Positions 7,843 to 16,602 of a stretch of DNA of 64,000 bases are shown here, one piece after another. The notes beneath the pieces are model-generated. The model was not told the origin of the DNA and ran no database searches. It saw only the letters and a list, made by a program, of their open reading frames with translations. The position numbers and the translations under genes are program-made. Position 1 is the first letter of the stretch; every line of letters starts with the position of its first letter. The stretch covers positions 62,001 through 126,000 of the forward strand of contig JAHBVH010000009.1 in NCBI GenBank assembly GCA_019637645.1, written 5' to 3'. Source of the stretch: Caldilineaceae bacterium. Lineage in GTDB: Bacteria > Chloroflexota > Anaerolineae > Caldilineales > Caldilineaceae.

Positions 7843-10074
7843 TTATTCCAATGCAAGGGGCGCACCCAAGAGATAGTGACGAAACCAAGCTAGATTCTGA
7901 TACATCACCGCGTGGTTTTCGCGCGGCTTGGTAATCGGATGGGCCATGCCTGGATAGATGAATAGCTCGACCGGCACGCCCATCTCCTGGAGGCCACGGT
8001 AGAGTTCTAGCCCATTGGAAAGCGGCACTCGCTGATCATCGGCCCCATGTTGGATCAGCATGGGCGTGTGCGCGTGGGCAAGGTTGCTCATCGGCGCGGT
8101 GCGTTGATAGAGCGCACGGTCGCGGAAAGGGGAGCCAGAAAGATAATCGTTGGTGAAGTAGGGAATGTCATTCGCGATGTGGTAGGTATACCAATCCGAG
8201 ATCCCCGCGCCGACGGAAACGGCTTGGAAGCGCTGCGAGTGGAGCCCGGCAAAGGCCGCGATATAGCCCCCCTGTGACCAGCCCATACAGCCCACGCGCG
8301 CCGGATCGACCCAACCGAGCGCCACTAGATGATCAAGGGCACTTTCCAGATCCCACAGATCACCAACGCCTAAGTTATTGACATTGAGTTCGGTAAAGGC
8401 TTGGCCTCGCCCTGTCGAGCCCCGATAGTTTGGCTTGAGCACCAGCATCTCGTCATTGACAAATTGCACCGTTGGGTAGTAGCTCCGTTCATGCGCGGCC
8501 AGGAGATAGGCTTCGGAAAAGCCGCGTGGCCCACCATGGACGACAAAGACGAGCGGATATTGTTTGGTTGGATCAAAGTTCGCCGGTTTGCGCAGCACTC
8601 CTTCGATCTCGGTGCCATCCTTGCTCTGCCAGCGAATCGTCTCGACGGTGCCTAGTTCCCAGCCTACCACGGCGCGGCCATAATCACTTAGCCGCTGTGG
8701 CTGCCACACCCACTCCCTGGTGGTTGGCTCCGCCAGATAGACTTCGGGGAAAGTTTCGGCATTCGTGCCAATAAAACCCAGGTGACCGCTGGCCGCCACA
8801 TGAAATGAGCCGGTGAGATAGAGCCCTTGGAGATCAAGCGGGGTCGCGTCGCTATCTTCGGCAAAGTGGGCCACACGAATCACCGTTCCATCCACATAAG
8901 CGCCAAAGATCCCGTGGGCTGTCCAGAGTGGCTCCATGACATCCCGGTCCAAGGAGGCAGAAAGATTCTGGGCCGCGGCCAACCAAGTCGCGGCATCGGG
9001 AGCATGGAGCATGGTGGCTAGCTCAACAAGCCATAGGTCACGGCGGGTATAAATCTTCTCATCACGGCCCTGGTGAGCCACTAGGAGCTGGTTGTCCGTG
9101 GGCGCGACGGCAGCAATGCTGGCCCCTGGTGGCAAGGGCAGTTGCACAAGATCTCCCAACGGCGCACCCGCCACGGCCTGCGCTGCCGTGGTGGTGCTGG
9201 CTTCTGGTTCGGACTGCTTGGTTGCCTGCTTTGTCTGTTCGCGCTCGATATGGGCGGCCAATGTCTTGCTGACATCAAGGCTAAGGCGGTAACTGCTGGT
9301 TTCGCGATAGTAAACCAAATCATCACGGCGCTGGCAATTGAGATAGAGCGCGTCTCCAGTGGGTGCCGGGACAACTTCGCGGATCGAGAGCGTTGCTGGG
9401 AGGCAACGGCTGAGTTCAACACAAGGACGTACTAGCGTCGCTGCTTCCTCTTCACTTGCGGCTTTCAACTGCGCTTCATAGTGGCGTAATTCAGCCAACC
9501 CCACATAATAGAGCGCCGTTTTGCTTTCCTCTTGTTCAAAGTGGATATAGGTGCCGAAACGATGCGCACGGGCCTTTTCGGCCTCGGCATCGGGGCGGGT
9601 GGCGCGATAGAGCAAGCCCCCGGCAAAAGGTTTGAACCACGCGATGCTAGTGGGGTGGTCCGTGACCAGCCAGCCGTCGCCGACTAAGCCTTCGTAGAGC
9701 CAGATCTGTGCTTTCTGCTCCGCGCCAGGGCCACGCTTGAGCAACGCCAAGCGCTGGTCGTCGATCCATTCTAGTTGCTCAACGCTGCCATGGCGGTGGA
9801 GCGGATAGGTTGTGCCGGTTGTGTGATCATAGAGATGGCAGTGCGTTTCGTAGCAGTCCTCTTTCCAGTTGGTGGTGCGCACCGTAAAAGCAACATAGCG
9901 GCCATTGGGTGCCACCTTGATGCCAACGGGAACGGCCAAGGTGATCAAGTCACGGAGGGAAGGTTGGTAGGTGTTGCCTTGCTCAGCAGTATCCATCGTC
10001 TCTGCATTTCCTCTTGCGTGTGAATGAAATTGGGTGGCTTGATAAGGATGCACATCTTGGCCGCGTTCATTCAT
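7843..10074 (-). CDS. S9 family serine peptidase (prolyl oligopeptidase / acylaminoacyl-peptidase type)
   Basis: A 743-residue cytoplasmic peptidase expected to cleave short peptides. No signal peptide is visible. The N-terminal part (about 40-470) has the repeated strand pattern of a beta-propeller. The C-terminal alpha/beta-hydrolase domain carries the S9 triad: S600 in GWSQGGY, D680 in HGADDQRVP and H712 in YPGMAHP. The strand is opposite to the kinase gene, and an exact hairpin separates the two stop codons. The long start (10074) has GGAGGG 15 nt upstream. An internal ATG at 9996 (MDTAEQGNTYQ) has GAGGA at better spacing and begins where family similarity is expected, so it may be the true start. 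Peptide hydrolysis fits the neighbouring deacylase genes, but no shared transcript is possible. Confidence 0.9.
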   Translation of the reverse strand: MNERGQDVHPYQATQFHSHARGNAETMDTAEQGNTYQPSLRDLITLAVPVGIKVAPNGRYVAFTVRTTNWKEDCYETHCHLYDHTTGTTYPLHRHGSVEQLEWIDDQRLALLKRGPGAEQKAQIWLYEGLVGDGWLVTDHPTSIAWFKPFAGGLLYRATRPDAEAEKARAHRFGTYIHFEQEESKTALYYVGLAELRHYEAQLKAASEEEAATLVRPCVELSRCLPATLSIREVVPAPTGDALYLNCQRRDDLVYYRETSSYRLSLDVSKTLAAHIEREQTKQATKQSEPEASTTTAAQAVAGAPLGDLVQLPLPPGASIAAVAPTDNQLLVAHQGRDEKIYTRRDLWLVELATMLHAPDAATWLAAAQNLSASLDRDVMEPLWTAHGIFGAYVDGTVIRVAHFAEDSDATPLDLQGLYLTGSFHVAASGHLGFIGTNAETFPEVYLAEPTTREWVWQPQRLSDYGRAVVGWELGTVETIRWQSKDGTEIEGVLRKPANFDPTKQYPLVFVVHGGPRGFSEAYLLAAHERSYYPTVQFVNDEMLVLKPNYRGSTGRGQAFTELNVNNLGVGDLWDLESALDHLVALGWVDPARVGCMGWSQGGYIAAFAGLHSQRFQAVSVGAGISDWYTYHIANDIPYFTNDYLSGSPFRDRALYQRTAPMSNLAHAHTPMLIQHGADDQRVPLSNGLELYRGLQEMGVPVELFIYPGMAHPITKPRENHAVMYQNLAWFRHYLLGAPLALE

Positions 10075-10234
10075 CGATAGATGCGTCGCCCTCCATTATG
10101 GCACTGATCGCAGGGGGTAGCAAACAAGGTAGGACTATGCACAAAGGTTGATGTTTTTTAACCATTCTTCGTCTTGCTTTGTGCGGCTTTGTGGTAAATT
10201 CTCTGTTTTTAGGGTCGCAGAACAGCTTGCCTGA

Positions 10235-10243
10235 TGGTATAAT
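10235..10243 (+). promoter_or_regulatory. Extended -10 promoter for the deacylase pair
   Basis: TGGTATAAT: a perfect TATAAT (10238-10243) preceded by the TGn extension. The -35 is poor, as is common with extended -10 promoters. It lies about 60 bp before the DoeB-like gene. Confidence 0.55.
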
Positions 10244-10303
10244 GGGGTCACTCCATTTACCCTACCCACCAGAGCAGCGACACGAGAGGAATGCCGAAGC
10301 GCA

Positions 10304-11326
10304 ATGAAAATCAACAGCCAAATCTATACCGATCTCAACTATGAAAAAGAGGGCAAGCAATTCGGTCAATTGGAAGTACCCATATCGACCAATACCGCTG
10401 GCTGGGCTAACTATTATTTGCCAGCTTGTGTGATTAAAAATGGAGAAGGACCGACCGCCTTGATCTTTGGTGGTAATCATGGCGATGAATATGAAGGCCC
10501 CGTGACGCTGATGAACCTGGCGCGTGAGATCCAGCCCGAACAGGTACAGGGGCGTGTGATTCTCTTGCCCATGTTGAATCGTCCTGCCGTAATGGCTGGT
10601 ACGCGGCTTTCGAGTGTCGATGGCCGCAACATGAATCGCGCCTTTTATACCCAATACCCCGAAATTCAGGTCAATGAGAGCATCACCACCATGATCGCCC
10701 ACTATATGACCCAGGCGCTGATCCCCCTCGCCGACCTGGTGATTGACATCCACTCTGGTGGCCGCTCGATCCACTTCCTGCCTTCGGTCAATATGCACCG
10801 CGTCGCCAACGAGGAACAGATGCAGGCGATGTTGGCCGCCGGCTTGGCTTGGGACGCACCCTATGTCTTTATCTATCGGGATGTAGCGGGTGAAGGCTTG
10901 CTGCCCTCCTATTGTGAACGGCTCGGCAAAGTGACCCTAGGCACCGAGCTGGGGAGTGCCTCTCAATTTAGCCCCGAAATCTTGGGGATTGCCGCCCGGG
11001 GGGTCAAGAATGTGCTGCGCCAGTCTAACATTTTAGTCGATACGCCCTTTACTACCCCCGCCCAACCAGCTCAAGTTGTCGCGGCAGAACAGCGCGAAGA
11101 CTATGTCATGGCCCCGATGAGTGGTATCTATGAACCGTTCCTCGAAATGGGCGCGGCGGTGGAAACGGGGCAACCGATTGGGCAACTCCATTTGTTCGAG
11201 CAGCCCTTTGCCGCGCCGCAGGTGGTCGTGGCCCGCTCCAGTGGTATTCTCTTTGCCCGCCGCTCGTTCCCCCTCACCCAACAAGGGGACTGTGTGGCGG
11301 TGGTGGTGCGGCCCTATCAATTCTAG
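10304..11326 (+). CDS. DoeB-like zinc deacylase (succinylglutamate desuccinylase/aspartoacylase family)
   Basis: A 340-residue M14-like metal-dependent deacylase. The pattern KNGEGPTAL, GGNHGDEYEGP, LNRPAV and ADLVIDIHSGG matches the branch that includes N-acetyl-L-2,4-diaminobutyrate deacetylase (DoeB of ectoine catabolism). Likely zinc ligands are H59 and E62 (HGDE) and H150 (DIHSGG). The C-terminal 80 residues form the small beta domain typical of the family (APMSGIYEPFLEMGAAV). Ectoine hydrolase DoeA is not seen in the window, so the substrate is unproven; N-acyl amino acids are a safe general guess. ATG 10304 follows GAGAGGAA at a rather long spacing. An M20 deacylase follows 93 bp downstream on the same strand, with an exact hairpin between them. 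Confidence 0.85.
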   Translation: MKINSQIYTDLNYEKEGKQFGQLEVPISTNTAGWANYYLPACVIKNGEGPTALIFGGNHGDEYEGPVTLMNLAREIQPEQVQGRVILLPMLNRPAVMAGTRLSSVDGRNMNRAFYTQYPEIQVNESITTMIAHYMTQALIPLADLVIDIHSGGRSIHFLPSVNMHRVANEEQMQAMLAAGLAWDAPYVFIYRDVAGEGLLPSYCERLGKVTLGTELGSASQFSPEILGIAARGVKNVLRQSNILVDTPFTTPAQPAQVVAAEQREDYVMAPMSGIYEPFLEMGAAVETGQPIGQLHLFEQPFAAPQVVVARSSGILFARRSFPLTQQGDCVAVVVRPYQF

Positions 11327-11351
11327 TTCTGCGCAGCTTGACATGTTAAGC

Positions 11352-11400
11352 GGGCGTTAGGGACTGGAGACTAGTTACCAGTCTCCAGTCCCTAACGCCC
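11352..11400 (+). terminator. Exact 21-bp hairpin between two deacylase genes
   Basis: GGGCGTTAGGGACTGGAGACT (11352-11372), 7-nt loop, exact complement 11380-11400. It ends 8 nt before the AAGGAGAG ribosome-binding site of the next gene. It may uncouple the two cistrons, stabilise the upstream mRNA end or attenuate read-through. No T-run follows. Confidence 0.6.
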
Positions 11401-11419
11401 TAACCCTAAGGAGAGACCT

Positions 11420-12697
11420 GTGATTGATCCTGCGATTCAAGCCCAAATTGAAGCTGCTGTAGATCGCCTCTTTGACCAACAGGTTGGCTTTCTGCGCGAC
11501 CTCGTGCGTATTCCTTCGTTGCGAGGCGAGGAAGCACCCTGCCAAGATCGCGTGGCGGCGACCCTGCGCCAAATGGGCTATGAAGTTGACCAATGGCAAC
11601 TGGATGTGGCGGACCTTGAAGGTCATCCCGGCTTTTCGCCTGTCATGTACACTACCTATGCGCGTGCCTACAACGTGGTCGGCACTCATCGCCCACGGCA
11701 GACCCAAGGCCGCTCGCTGATCCTTCAGGGGCATGTCGATATCGTGCCAGCTGGCCCGGTTGAGCAGTGGACCTCGCCACCTTTTATACCGACGATCCGC
11801 GATGGCTGGCTCTATGGTCGCGGCGCGGGCGATATGAAAAATGGGATTAGCGCCAATCTTTTTGCTGTGGAAGCGCTCAAGCTGGCTGGCTATCAACCCG
11901 CGGCCCTGCTCTACCAACAATCGGTGGTGGAAGAAGAGAGCACGGGCAACGGCGCATTAGCCACCATGACCCGTGGCTATCAAGCCGATGCCGTGCTGAT
12001 CACCGAGCCCCATCGAGAAGAGCTGATGACGGCTCAAGTCGGCGTGATCTGGGTGCAGGTTGAGCTGAATGTGGTGCCGGTTCACGCTGGCTACACCAGC
12101 AGCACCTTTAATGTGATTGAAGCCTGTTTTCCGCTGATGCAGGCCCTCCGCCAGTTGGAAGCCCGTTGGAATGCGGACAAGCAACCCTCCTTTGCCGATG
12201 TCAATTATCCAGTGAAGTTTGTGGTGAGCAAGATCGAGGGGGGTGAATGGACCTCAAGCGCGCCCTCCCGCTGCACTTTTGATGTGCGGATTGGGATCTA
12301 CCCCGAATGGGAGGTGGCAGCGTGCCAAGCGGAGATTACCGCAACGATTATGGCCGCGGCGGCGCAAGATCCTGTCTTGGCGGCCAATCCACCGCTTCTG
12401 CGCTGGCACGGTTTTCTCTCGCCGGGCTATATTTTGCCAACGGCGAGCGCCCCAGAGGCGGCCCTGGCTGCTGCCCATCAACAGGTCTGCCAAAAGCCCC
12501 TTGGGCACCACAAAGGCACCGCCCTAACCGACAGTCGCTTCTATGGCTTGTATCAAAATACCCCCGCCCTGGTCTATGGCGCGATCACCAAGAACAGCCA
12601 CAGCTTTGACGAGGCGGTCAACCTGGAGAGCTTACGCCGCGTGACCAAAGTGATCGCGCTCTTTGTGGCAGAATGGTGTGGGTTAGAGCCGCTTTAA
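11420..12697 (+). CDS. M20 family deacylase (ArgE/DapE/carboxypeptidase G2 type)
   Basis: A 425-residue zinc amidohydrolase that removes acyl or related groups from amino-acid nitrogen. Metal-site motifs are LQGHVDIVPAG (H105, D107), GRGAGDMKNG, the acidic cluster EEES with catalytic Glu among residues 171-173, and TEPHRE. A dimerisation lid lies in the middle (about 215-330). The GTG start at 11420 is set by AAGGAGAG (11408-11415) 4 nt upstream. It lies directly after the DoeB-like deacylase and before an MFS transporter, suggesting import and deacylation of N-modified amino acids. The exact substrate cannot be read from the sequence; N-acyl, N-carbamoyl and succinyl derivatives are all possible for this family. 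Confidence 0.9.
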   Translation: MIDPAIQAQIEAAVDRLFDQQVGFLRDLVRIPSLRGEEAPCQDRVAATLRQMGYEVDQWQLDVADLEGHPGFSPVMYTTYARAYNVVGTHRPRQTQGRSLILQGHVDIVPAGPVEQWTSPPFIPTIRDGWLYGRGAGDMKNGISANLFAVEALKLAGYQPAALLYQQSVVEEESTGNGALATMTRGYQADAVLITEPHREELMTAQVGVIWVQVELNVVPVHAGYTSSTFNVIEACFPLMQALRQLEARWNADKQPSFADVNYPVKFVVSKIEGGEWTSSAPSRCTFDVRIGIYPEWEVAACQAEITATIMAAAAQDPVLAANPPLLRWHGFLSPGYILPTASAPEAALAAAHQQVCQKPLGHHKGTALTDSRFYGLYQNTPALVYGAITKNSHSFDEAVNLESLRRVTKVIALFVAEWCGLEPL

Positions 12698-12723
12698 ACT
12701 CAGACTTTCGTATCTTGTCGCTG

Positions 12724-12738
12724 AAACCTGACAGGTTT
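12724..12738. repeat. Palindrome AAACCTGACAGGTTT, further copy
   Basis: Seven-base arms around a central A, identical to the arms of the 7690-7726 hairpin. It lies between the M20 deacylase and MFS genes. The recurrence points to a dispersed repeat or common terminator module. Confidence 0.5.
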
Positions 12739-12822
12739 TCCTTTGTATCGTCCTGGTGACTCCTTCGTCTTTGTTGCATACCCTCCGCCCCCCAACCAAC
12801 TAGAAATGGAAGTTTCTTTGTC

Positions 12823-14025
12823 ATGAAAGCACTGCTGACGCGTAACCCGATTATCTTGCCGGTCTACGCGCCCACGATGCTCCTGGCGATTGGCAGTGGC
12901 CTGCTCACGCCGATTCTGCCCCTCTATGCCACCTCGTTTGGTGCCTCCTATGCCCTGGTGGGTATTGTTTTGGGCAGCCGTGGGCTGGGTACGATTATCG
13001 GTGATTTACCCGCGGGCATCTTATTGCGCCGTTTGGGACAGCGCCGTTTGATGATGATCGGGTTGGCTTGTATTGCCCTCTGCGGTTTTGCCATGAGTAC
13101 GGCCCAAGCGTTGTGGATGTTGATCCTCTATGGCTTGATCGAGGGGATTGGGGGCGCGCTGTGGAATATCTCGCGCCATGCCTACCTCACCGACGCCGCC
13201 CCTGTGGGTCAGCGTGGCCGCGCCATTGCCACCTTTGGCGGGATCTTTCGCACTGGCAACCTGGTGGGGCAGGCGATTGGTGGCCTGCTAGCGGCGTGGC
13301 TGGGCTTGCGCGCACCCTTTGCCGTCTACGCTGTCATCGCCCTGGTGACCCTGCTCTTCCCGGCTTTCTTTGGCACTGAGGATGAGCGACATCAGGCGCA
13401 TAAGGCGGGCCATCACCACCACGTCAATCTTTGGCATGTCGTGCGCGATAACTATAACGTCTTGCTCTCGGCTGGGGTGGGCCAGCTCTTTGCCCAGATG
13501 ATCCGCTCTGGGCGCAACATTGTGGTGCCGCTCTATGGGGCCGATGTGCTGGGGTTGAGTATCCCAAGTGTGGGGTTGGTTATGAGTATTAGCTCGGCCA
13601 TCGACGCGCTCATGTTCTTTCCGGCGGGCCATATTATGGATCGCTTTGGCCGTAAATATGCCTATGTCTCTTGTTTTCTCATCCAAGGCGTGGGCATGGC
13701 GCTGATTCCCTTTACCAATAACTTTCTCTGGTTGGTCGTTGCCACCGGGTTGATCGGCTTTGGCAACGGCTTGGGTTCCGGCACGATGATGACCTTGGGG
13801 GCTGATCTTGCGCCTAAAGATGCCATGGGGGAATTTTTGGGGATCTGGCGGCTCATTGGGGATGGTGGTGCGTTGGGTGGACCTCTCCTGGTCGGTTCGT
13901 TGGCCGATCTGCTCAGCCTGACGCCTGCGATCTTTGCTATTGCCATTATTGGGATGATGGCGGCCAGTATTCTAGGGTTCTTTGTGCCAGAGACCCTCCA
14001 GCGCCCTTCTACCGTACCTTCGTAA
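12823..14025 (+). CDS. MFS transporter
   Basis: A 400-residue inner-membrane transporter with about 12 hydrophobic segments in two halves. The loop between helices 2 and 3 carries the MFS signature-like GDLPAGILLRRLGQRRLMM, with a matching HIMDRFGRKYAY in the second half. A His-rich cytosolic stretch (HKAGHHHHVN, about residues 190-200) marks the central loop. The ATG start is preceded by GGAAG about 13 nt upstream. It follows the M20 gene by 125 bp on the same strand, so it may import the deacylase substrate or export a product. MFS substrates cannot be inferred from sequence at this level; a drug-efflux role is equally possible. The stop codon overlaps a long palindrome. Confidence 0.88.
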   Translation: MKALLTRNPIILPVYAPTMLLAIGSGLLTPILPLYATSFGASYALVGIVLGSRGLGTIIGDLPAGILLRRLGQRRLMMIGLACIALCGFAMSTAQALWMLILYGLIEGIGGALWNISRHAYLTDAAPVGQRGRAIATFGGIFRTGNLVGQAIGGLLAAWLGLRAPFAVYAVIALVTLLFPAFFGTEDERHQAHKAGHHHHVNLWHVVRDNYNVLLSAGVGQLFAQMIRSGRNIVVPLYGADVLGLSIPSVGLVMSISSAIDALMFFPAGHIMDRFGRKYAYVSCFLIQGVGMALIPFTNNFLWLVVATGLIGFGNGLGSGTMMTLGADLAPKDAMGEFLGIWRLIGDGGALGGPLLVGSLADLLSLTPAIFAIAIIGMMAASILGFFVPETLQRPSTVPS

Positions 14026-14069
14026 CCAAGCGAGACGCGGATAAAATTTTATCCGCGTCTCGCTTGGTT
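14024..14069. terminator. Loopless 46-bp perfect palindrome
   Basis: Two exact 23-nt arms (14024-14046 and 14047-14069) with no spacer, centred on AAAATTTT. It begins inside the MFS stop codon and lies between convergent genes. It works as a bidirectional terminator on paper, although a hairpin needs a few central bases unpaired. Confidence 0.75.
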
Positions 14070-14149
14070 CACCCATATTCCCCTAGCTCCCACCATGCAT
14101 AGCGTACCACTTCCCGCATTTGACGGGGCGGACGCGTGGGATGAACAGC

Positions 14150-14659
14150 CTACTCTGCTTTGCTATAGCGGAAAGTACAACAAGGGGAGCCTTGCATGAT
14201 CGTCTGTTGTCGCACCAGCTTGATCGCTGGGTTGAAGCCTTCGATGAGGGAATAATCGCGATTACACGAGAGTACCGCCCCTAATTCGGCCATGCCTAGC
14301 GCGCGATACATCTCGGCATAGCGACAGCGAGTGATATTGAAATCGTAGTGGGCTTCGTTCTGTTCCAAAAGCTCAATCTCCAGCGCGTTCCCTTTGCGCC
14401 AATCTCCGGCGGATTGGGAAAAGGCCAAGAGCGAATCATCACCCATGGCCTCGGCGCGTTCCGCGCCCTGTTGACGGGCAATGTTGATGATCGTCTCGCC
14501 GACAATCGCCAATACCCGCTCGCGATCAAACTCTTTGGCTAGCGCCTCGACAATTGGGCCGATGATGCGCGCTTCAATTTCACGGCGTTTGAGTACCCCA
14601 ATTTCATTTAAGGTGTCAGGTGGTGTTGGGGGAGAGGATAGAGCTGTTTCATGGGTCAT
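14150..14659 (-). CDS. L-2-amino-thiazoline-4-carboxylic acid hydrolase family protein
   Basis: A 169-residue cytoplasmic protein. The conserved block is [39 protein letters not shown] followed by [14 protein letters not shown]. This is the pattern of the ATC-hydrolase family, which opens the thiazoline ring to carbamoyl-cysteine in the characterised pseudomonad enzyme. Cysteines in TRCRYAE, LSCNRD and SPCC are candidate functional residues. ATG 14659 (MTHETALSS) is chosen because GGAG lies 8 nt upstream; a TTG-initiated extension to 14674 overlaps that site. It is convergent with the MFS and M20 deacylase genes. In the known pathway a carbamoyl-amino-acid amidohydrolase follows, which the M20 protein could in principle supply. 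Many members are of unknown function. Confidence 0.75.
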   Translation of the reverse strand: MTHETALSSPPTPPDTLNEIGVLKRREIEARIIGPIVEALAKEFDRERVLAIVGETIINIARQQGAERAEAMGDDSLLAFSQSAGDWRKGNALEIELLEQNEAHYDFNITRCRYAEMYRALGMAELGAVLSCNRDYSLIEGFNPAIKLVRQQTIMQGSPCCTFRYSKAE

Positions 14660-15234
14660 AGATCTTTTCTCCAATCGCGAAGGATGATCGCGCAGAACAA
14701 GCAGGAAGAAACGGCGACGAAGAGGCTAGGCTAAACGCTGATTGCACCGACTGGGTTGTTGGATAAAATGCCCCTTCCGGTTCCAAGTAACCGAGCGGCA
14801 GTCGCGCACCTCTCTGATTATACCGCGTCTACAACCGATCAGGGAAGAGGCCCGCTTGTCTTCCACCAGGGCAAGCGCGAATCTTAAAAAGCCGGGTTAA
14901 AACCCTTCCCTAAATGCAAAAAGCGCCCGCAAGCGCTTTTTGCATTTAGCCGCCGGATTGATCCGGACGCTATCTGATCGCTGGCACATAGCCGACTTGT
15001 CACACAAGCGCCCCCAAAACCTCGTTCGTTCGACACCCATGCGATAACGCTCAGCTACCCTGGTCTATGAGATACAACAAGTGGTGCGTACGGCAAAAGG
15101 TATGCACGGCATGACAAAGGGCAGGGAGGCGGGCCGGAGACAGCGCACTGCGGCTACCACGCCGCTCCTGTTGCCGGCGGCATCACCGTTCCACTGCCCA
15201 CGAACAACCAATGTAACGACTCAGGGAGGGATAG
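14660..15234. other. Intergenic region between divergent genes
   Basis: No credible gene. It contains the exact hairpin at 14910-14949, followed at once by CCGGAT TG ATCCGG (14953-14966), and the GGGAGGG ribosome-binding site of the next gene (15224-15230). Promoters for both flanking genes must lie here, but no strong -35/-10 pair was recognised. Confidence 0.5.
14910..14949. terminator. Exact 17-bp hairpin with T-rich arm
   Basis: CTAAATGCAAAAAGCGC (14910-14926), 6-nt loop, exact complement (14933-14949). It is not near any stop codon, which leaves open an unseen short transcript or a leader attenuator for the plus-strand gene. Confidence 0.5.
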
Positions 15235-16584
15235 ATGAAAAAGTATATCAATCAAAGCGGACCATGGCTTCTCGGGTTGGGATCTGCCCTAGTGCTGGTT
15301 CTGTTGCTGGGCCTAGGCCGCCTACAGGCCAATGGACTGGCGGTTAGCGTTGCCCCTTCGTTGATCAATTACCAAGGCCATCTGCGCGACATCAACGGTG
15401 ATCCCTTTACGGGGCAGGCCGCGCTGCGCTTCACCATTTATGATGCTGAAGTGGGCGGTAACAACCTCTGGTCGGAGACCTATCAGAATCTGCCGATCAA
15501 CGCGGGTAACTTTTCCGTCAATCTGGGCACAAGTACACCGCTGACGGCGACGGTCTTTAGCAGCGCGCTGCGCTACCTGCAACTGAGTGTTGACCTGACC
15601 AACAGCAACAGCAACTATACCGACTTTCCCCGGCAACGGTTGACCGCGGTGCCCTATGCATTCCAGGCTGACAGTGTCCCTTGGAGTGGAATTACAGGAA
15701 TGCCAGTGGGGTTTGCCGATGGCATAGACGATGGTGGTAGCGCGGCCTATGAAAATGTGGTGATTGTCGCCAAGAGTGGCGGCCATTTTACCACCATTAC
15801 CGAAGCGATGAATAGCATCAACCCTTCGTCGAGCAGTCGTTATCTGGTTTGGGTCGCGCCAGGTCTCTATGAGGAGCAAGTCACGGTGAAAACCTATGTC
15901 CATCTGCGCGGCGCTGGGGCCAATACGACCCAAATCCGCTCGACGGCGAGTGGCAGTCACAATAACACGGCTTCAGCCACCCTCATTTTGCCCGCCAATA
16001 GCCAGATCAGCCAACTGTCGGTGGAAAATGCGGCTACCAGTCAGGATGGGGTCGCCATCTACGTCAACAATGGCAACAGCGCGACCAGCATTCAGCATGT
16101 CACCGCCAAAGTGATGGGCAGTGGCGGGGATCGCCATGATGGTATCTATTTCAACAGTGGGACGGCCACGTTGGAACATGTCTATGTGGAAGTAAGCGGC
16201 GGTAATGTCGGCAACTGGGCGATCTTTACCAATGCGGCCAGCCCTGTGATCGACAGCGCCACCTTGCTCGCGACGGGCAATGGTTCGGCGAATGCCCTGC
16301 GCCTCAATGGTGGTAATCCTGTCGTCCAAAACAGCACCTTGCGCGCAACCCAATCCCCGGCGGCCTATGCGATCGAGGGAACTGGGGGGGGGAACCATAC
16401 GGTCCGCATCGATCATTCTGTCGTCGATGGCGAAGATTTTGGGATCCGCCTTTCCGCCGGGAACTACACCCTCTATGTCGGTGCATCGATGGTCAACGGC
16501 GGTGGTAATGCATTCTCGGGTCTGATCCGCTGTGTAGCCAGCTACAAGGCCGATTATACCGCCACCAACGCGACCTGTAACTAG
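15235..16584 (+). CDS. Secreted right-handed beta-helix protein
   Basis: A 449-residue exported protein. An N-terminal signal/anchor (LLGLGSALVLVLLLGLG) is followed by a domain (about 40-145) beginning SLINYQGHLRDINGDPFTG and ending RQRLTAVPYAFQADSV. This is the carbohydrate-binding-like or tail-type domain often found at the start of bacterial surface proteins. From about residue 175 the sequence turns into pectin-lyase-like coils (VVIVAKSGGHFTTITEAMNSI, then VWVAPGLYEEQVTVKTYVHLRGAG) and continues as Asn/Gly-rich repeats. No pectinesterase catalytic residues could be fixed, so an adhesin or polysaccharide-binding role is as likely as an enzyme. GGGAGGG lies upstream of the ATG. The next secreted gene follows after 18 bp and is probably co-transcribed. 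Confidence 0.82.
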   Translation: MKKYINQSGPWLLGLGSALVLVLLLGLGRLQANGLAVSVAPSLINYQGHLRDINGDPFTGQAALRFTIYDAEVGGNNLWSETYQNLPINAGNFSVNLGTSTPLTATVFSSALRYLQLSVDLTNSNSNYTDFPRQRLTAVPYAFQADSVPWSGITGMPVGFADGIDDGGSAAYENVVIVAKSGGHFTTITEAMNSINPSSSSRYLVWVAPGLYEEQVTVKTYVHLRGAGANTTQIRSTASGSHNNTASATLILPANSQISQLSVENAATSQDGVAIYVNNGNSATSIQHVTAKVMGSGGDRHDGIYFNSGTATLEHVYVEVSGGNVGNWAIFTNAASPVIDSATLLATGNGSANALRLNGGNPVVQNSTLRATQSPAAYAIEGTGGGNHTVRIDHSVVDGEDFGIRLSAGNYTLYVGASMVNGGGNAFSGLIRCVASYKADYTATNATCN

Positions 16585-16602
16585 CCCAAAGGAGAGCGAC
16601 CT

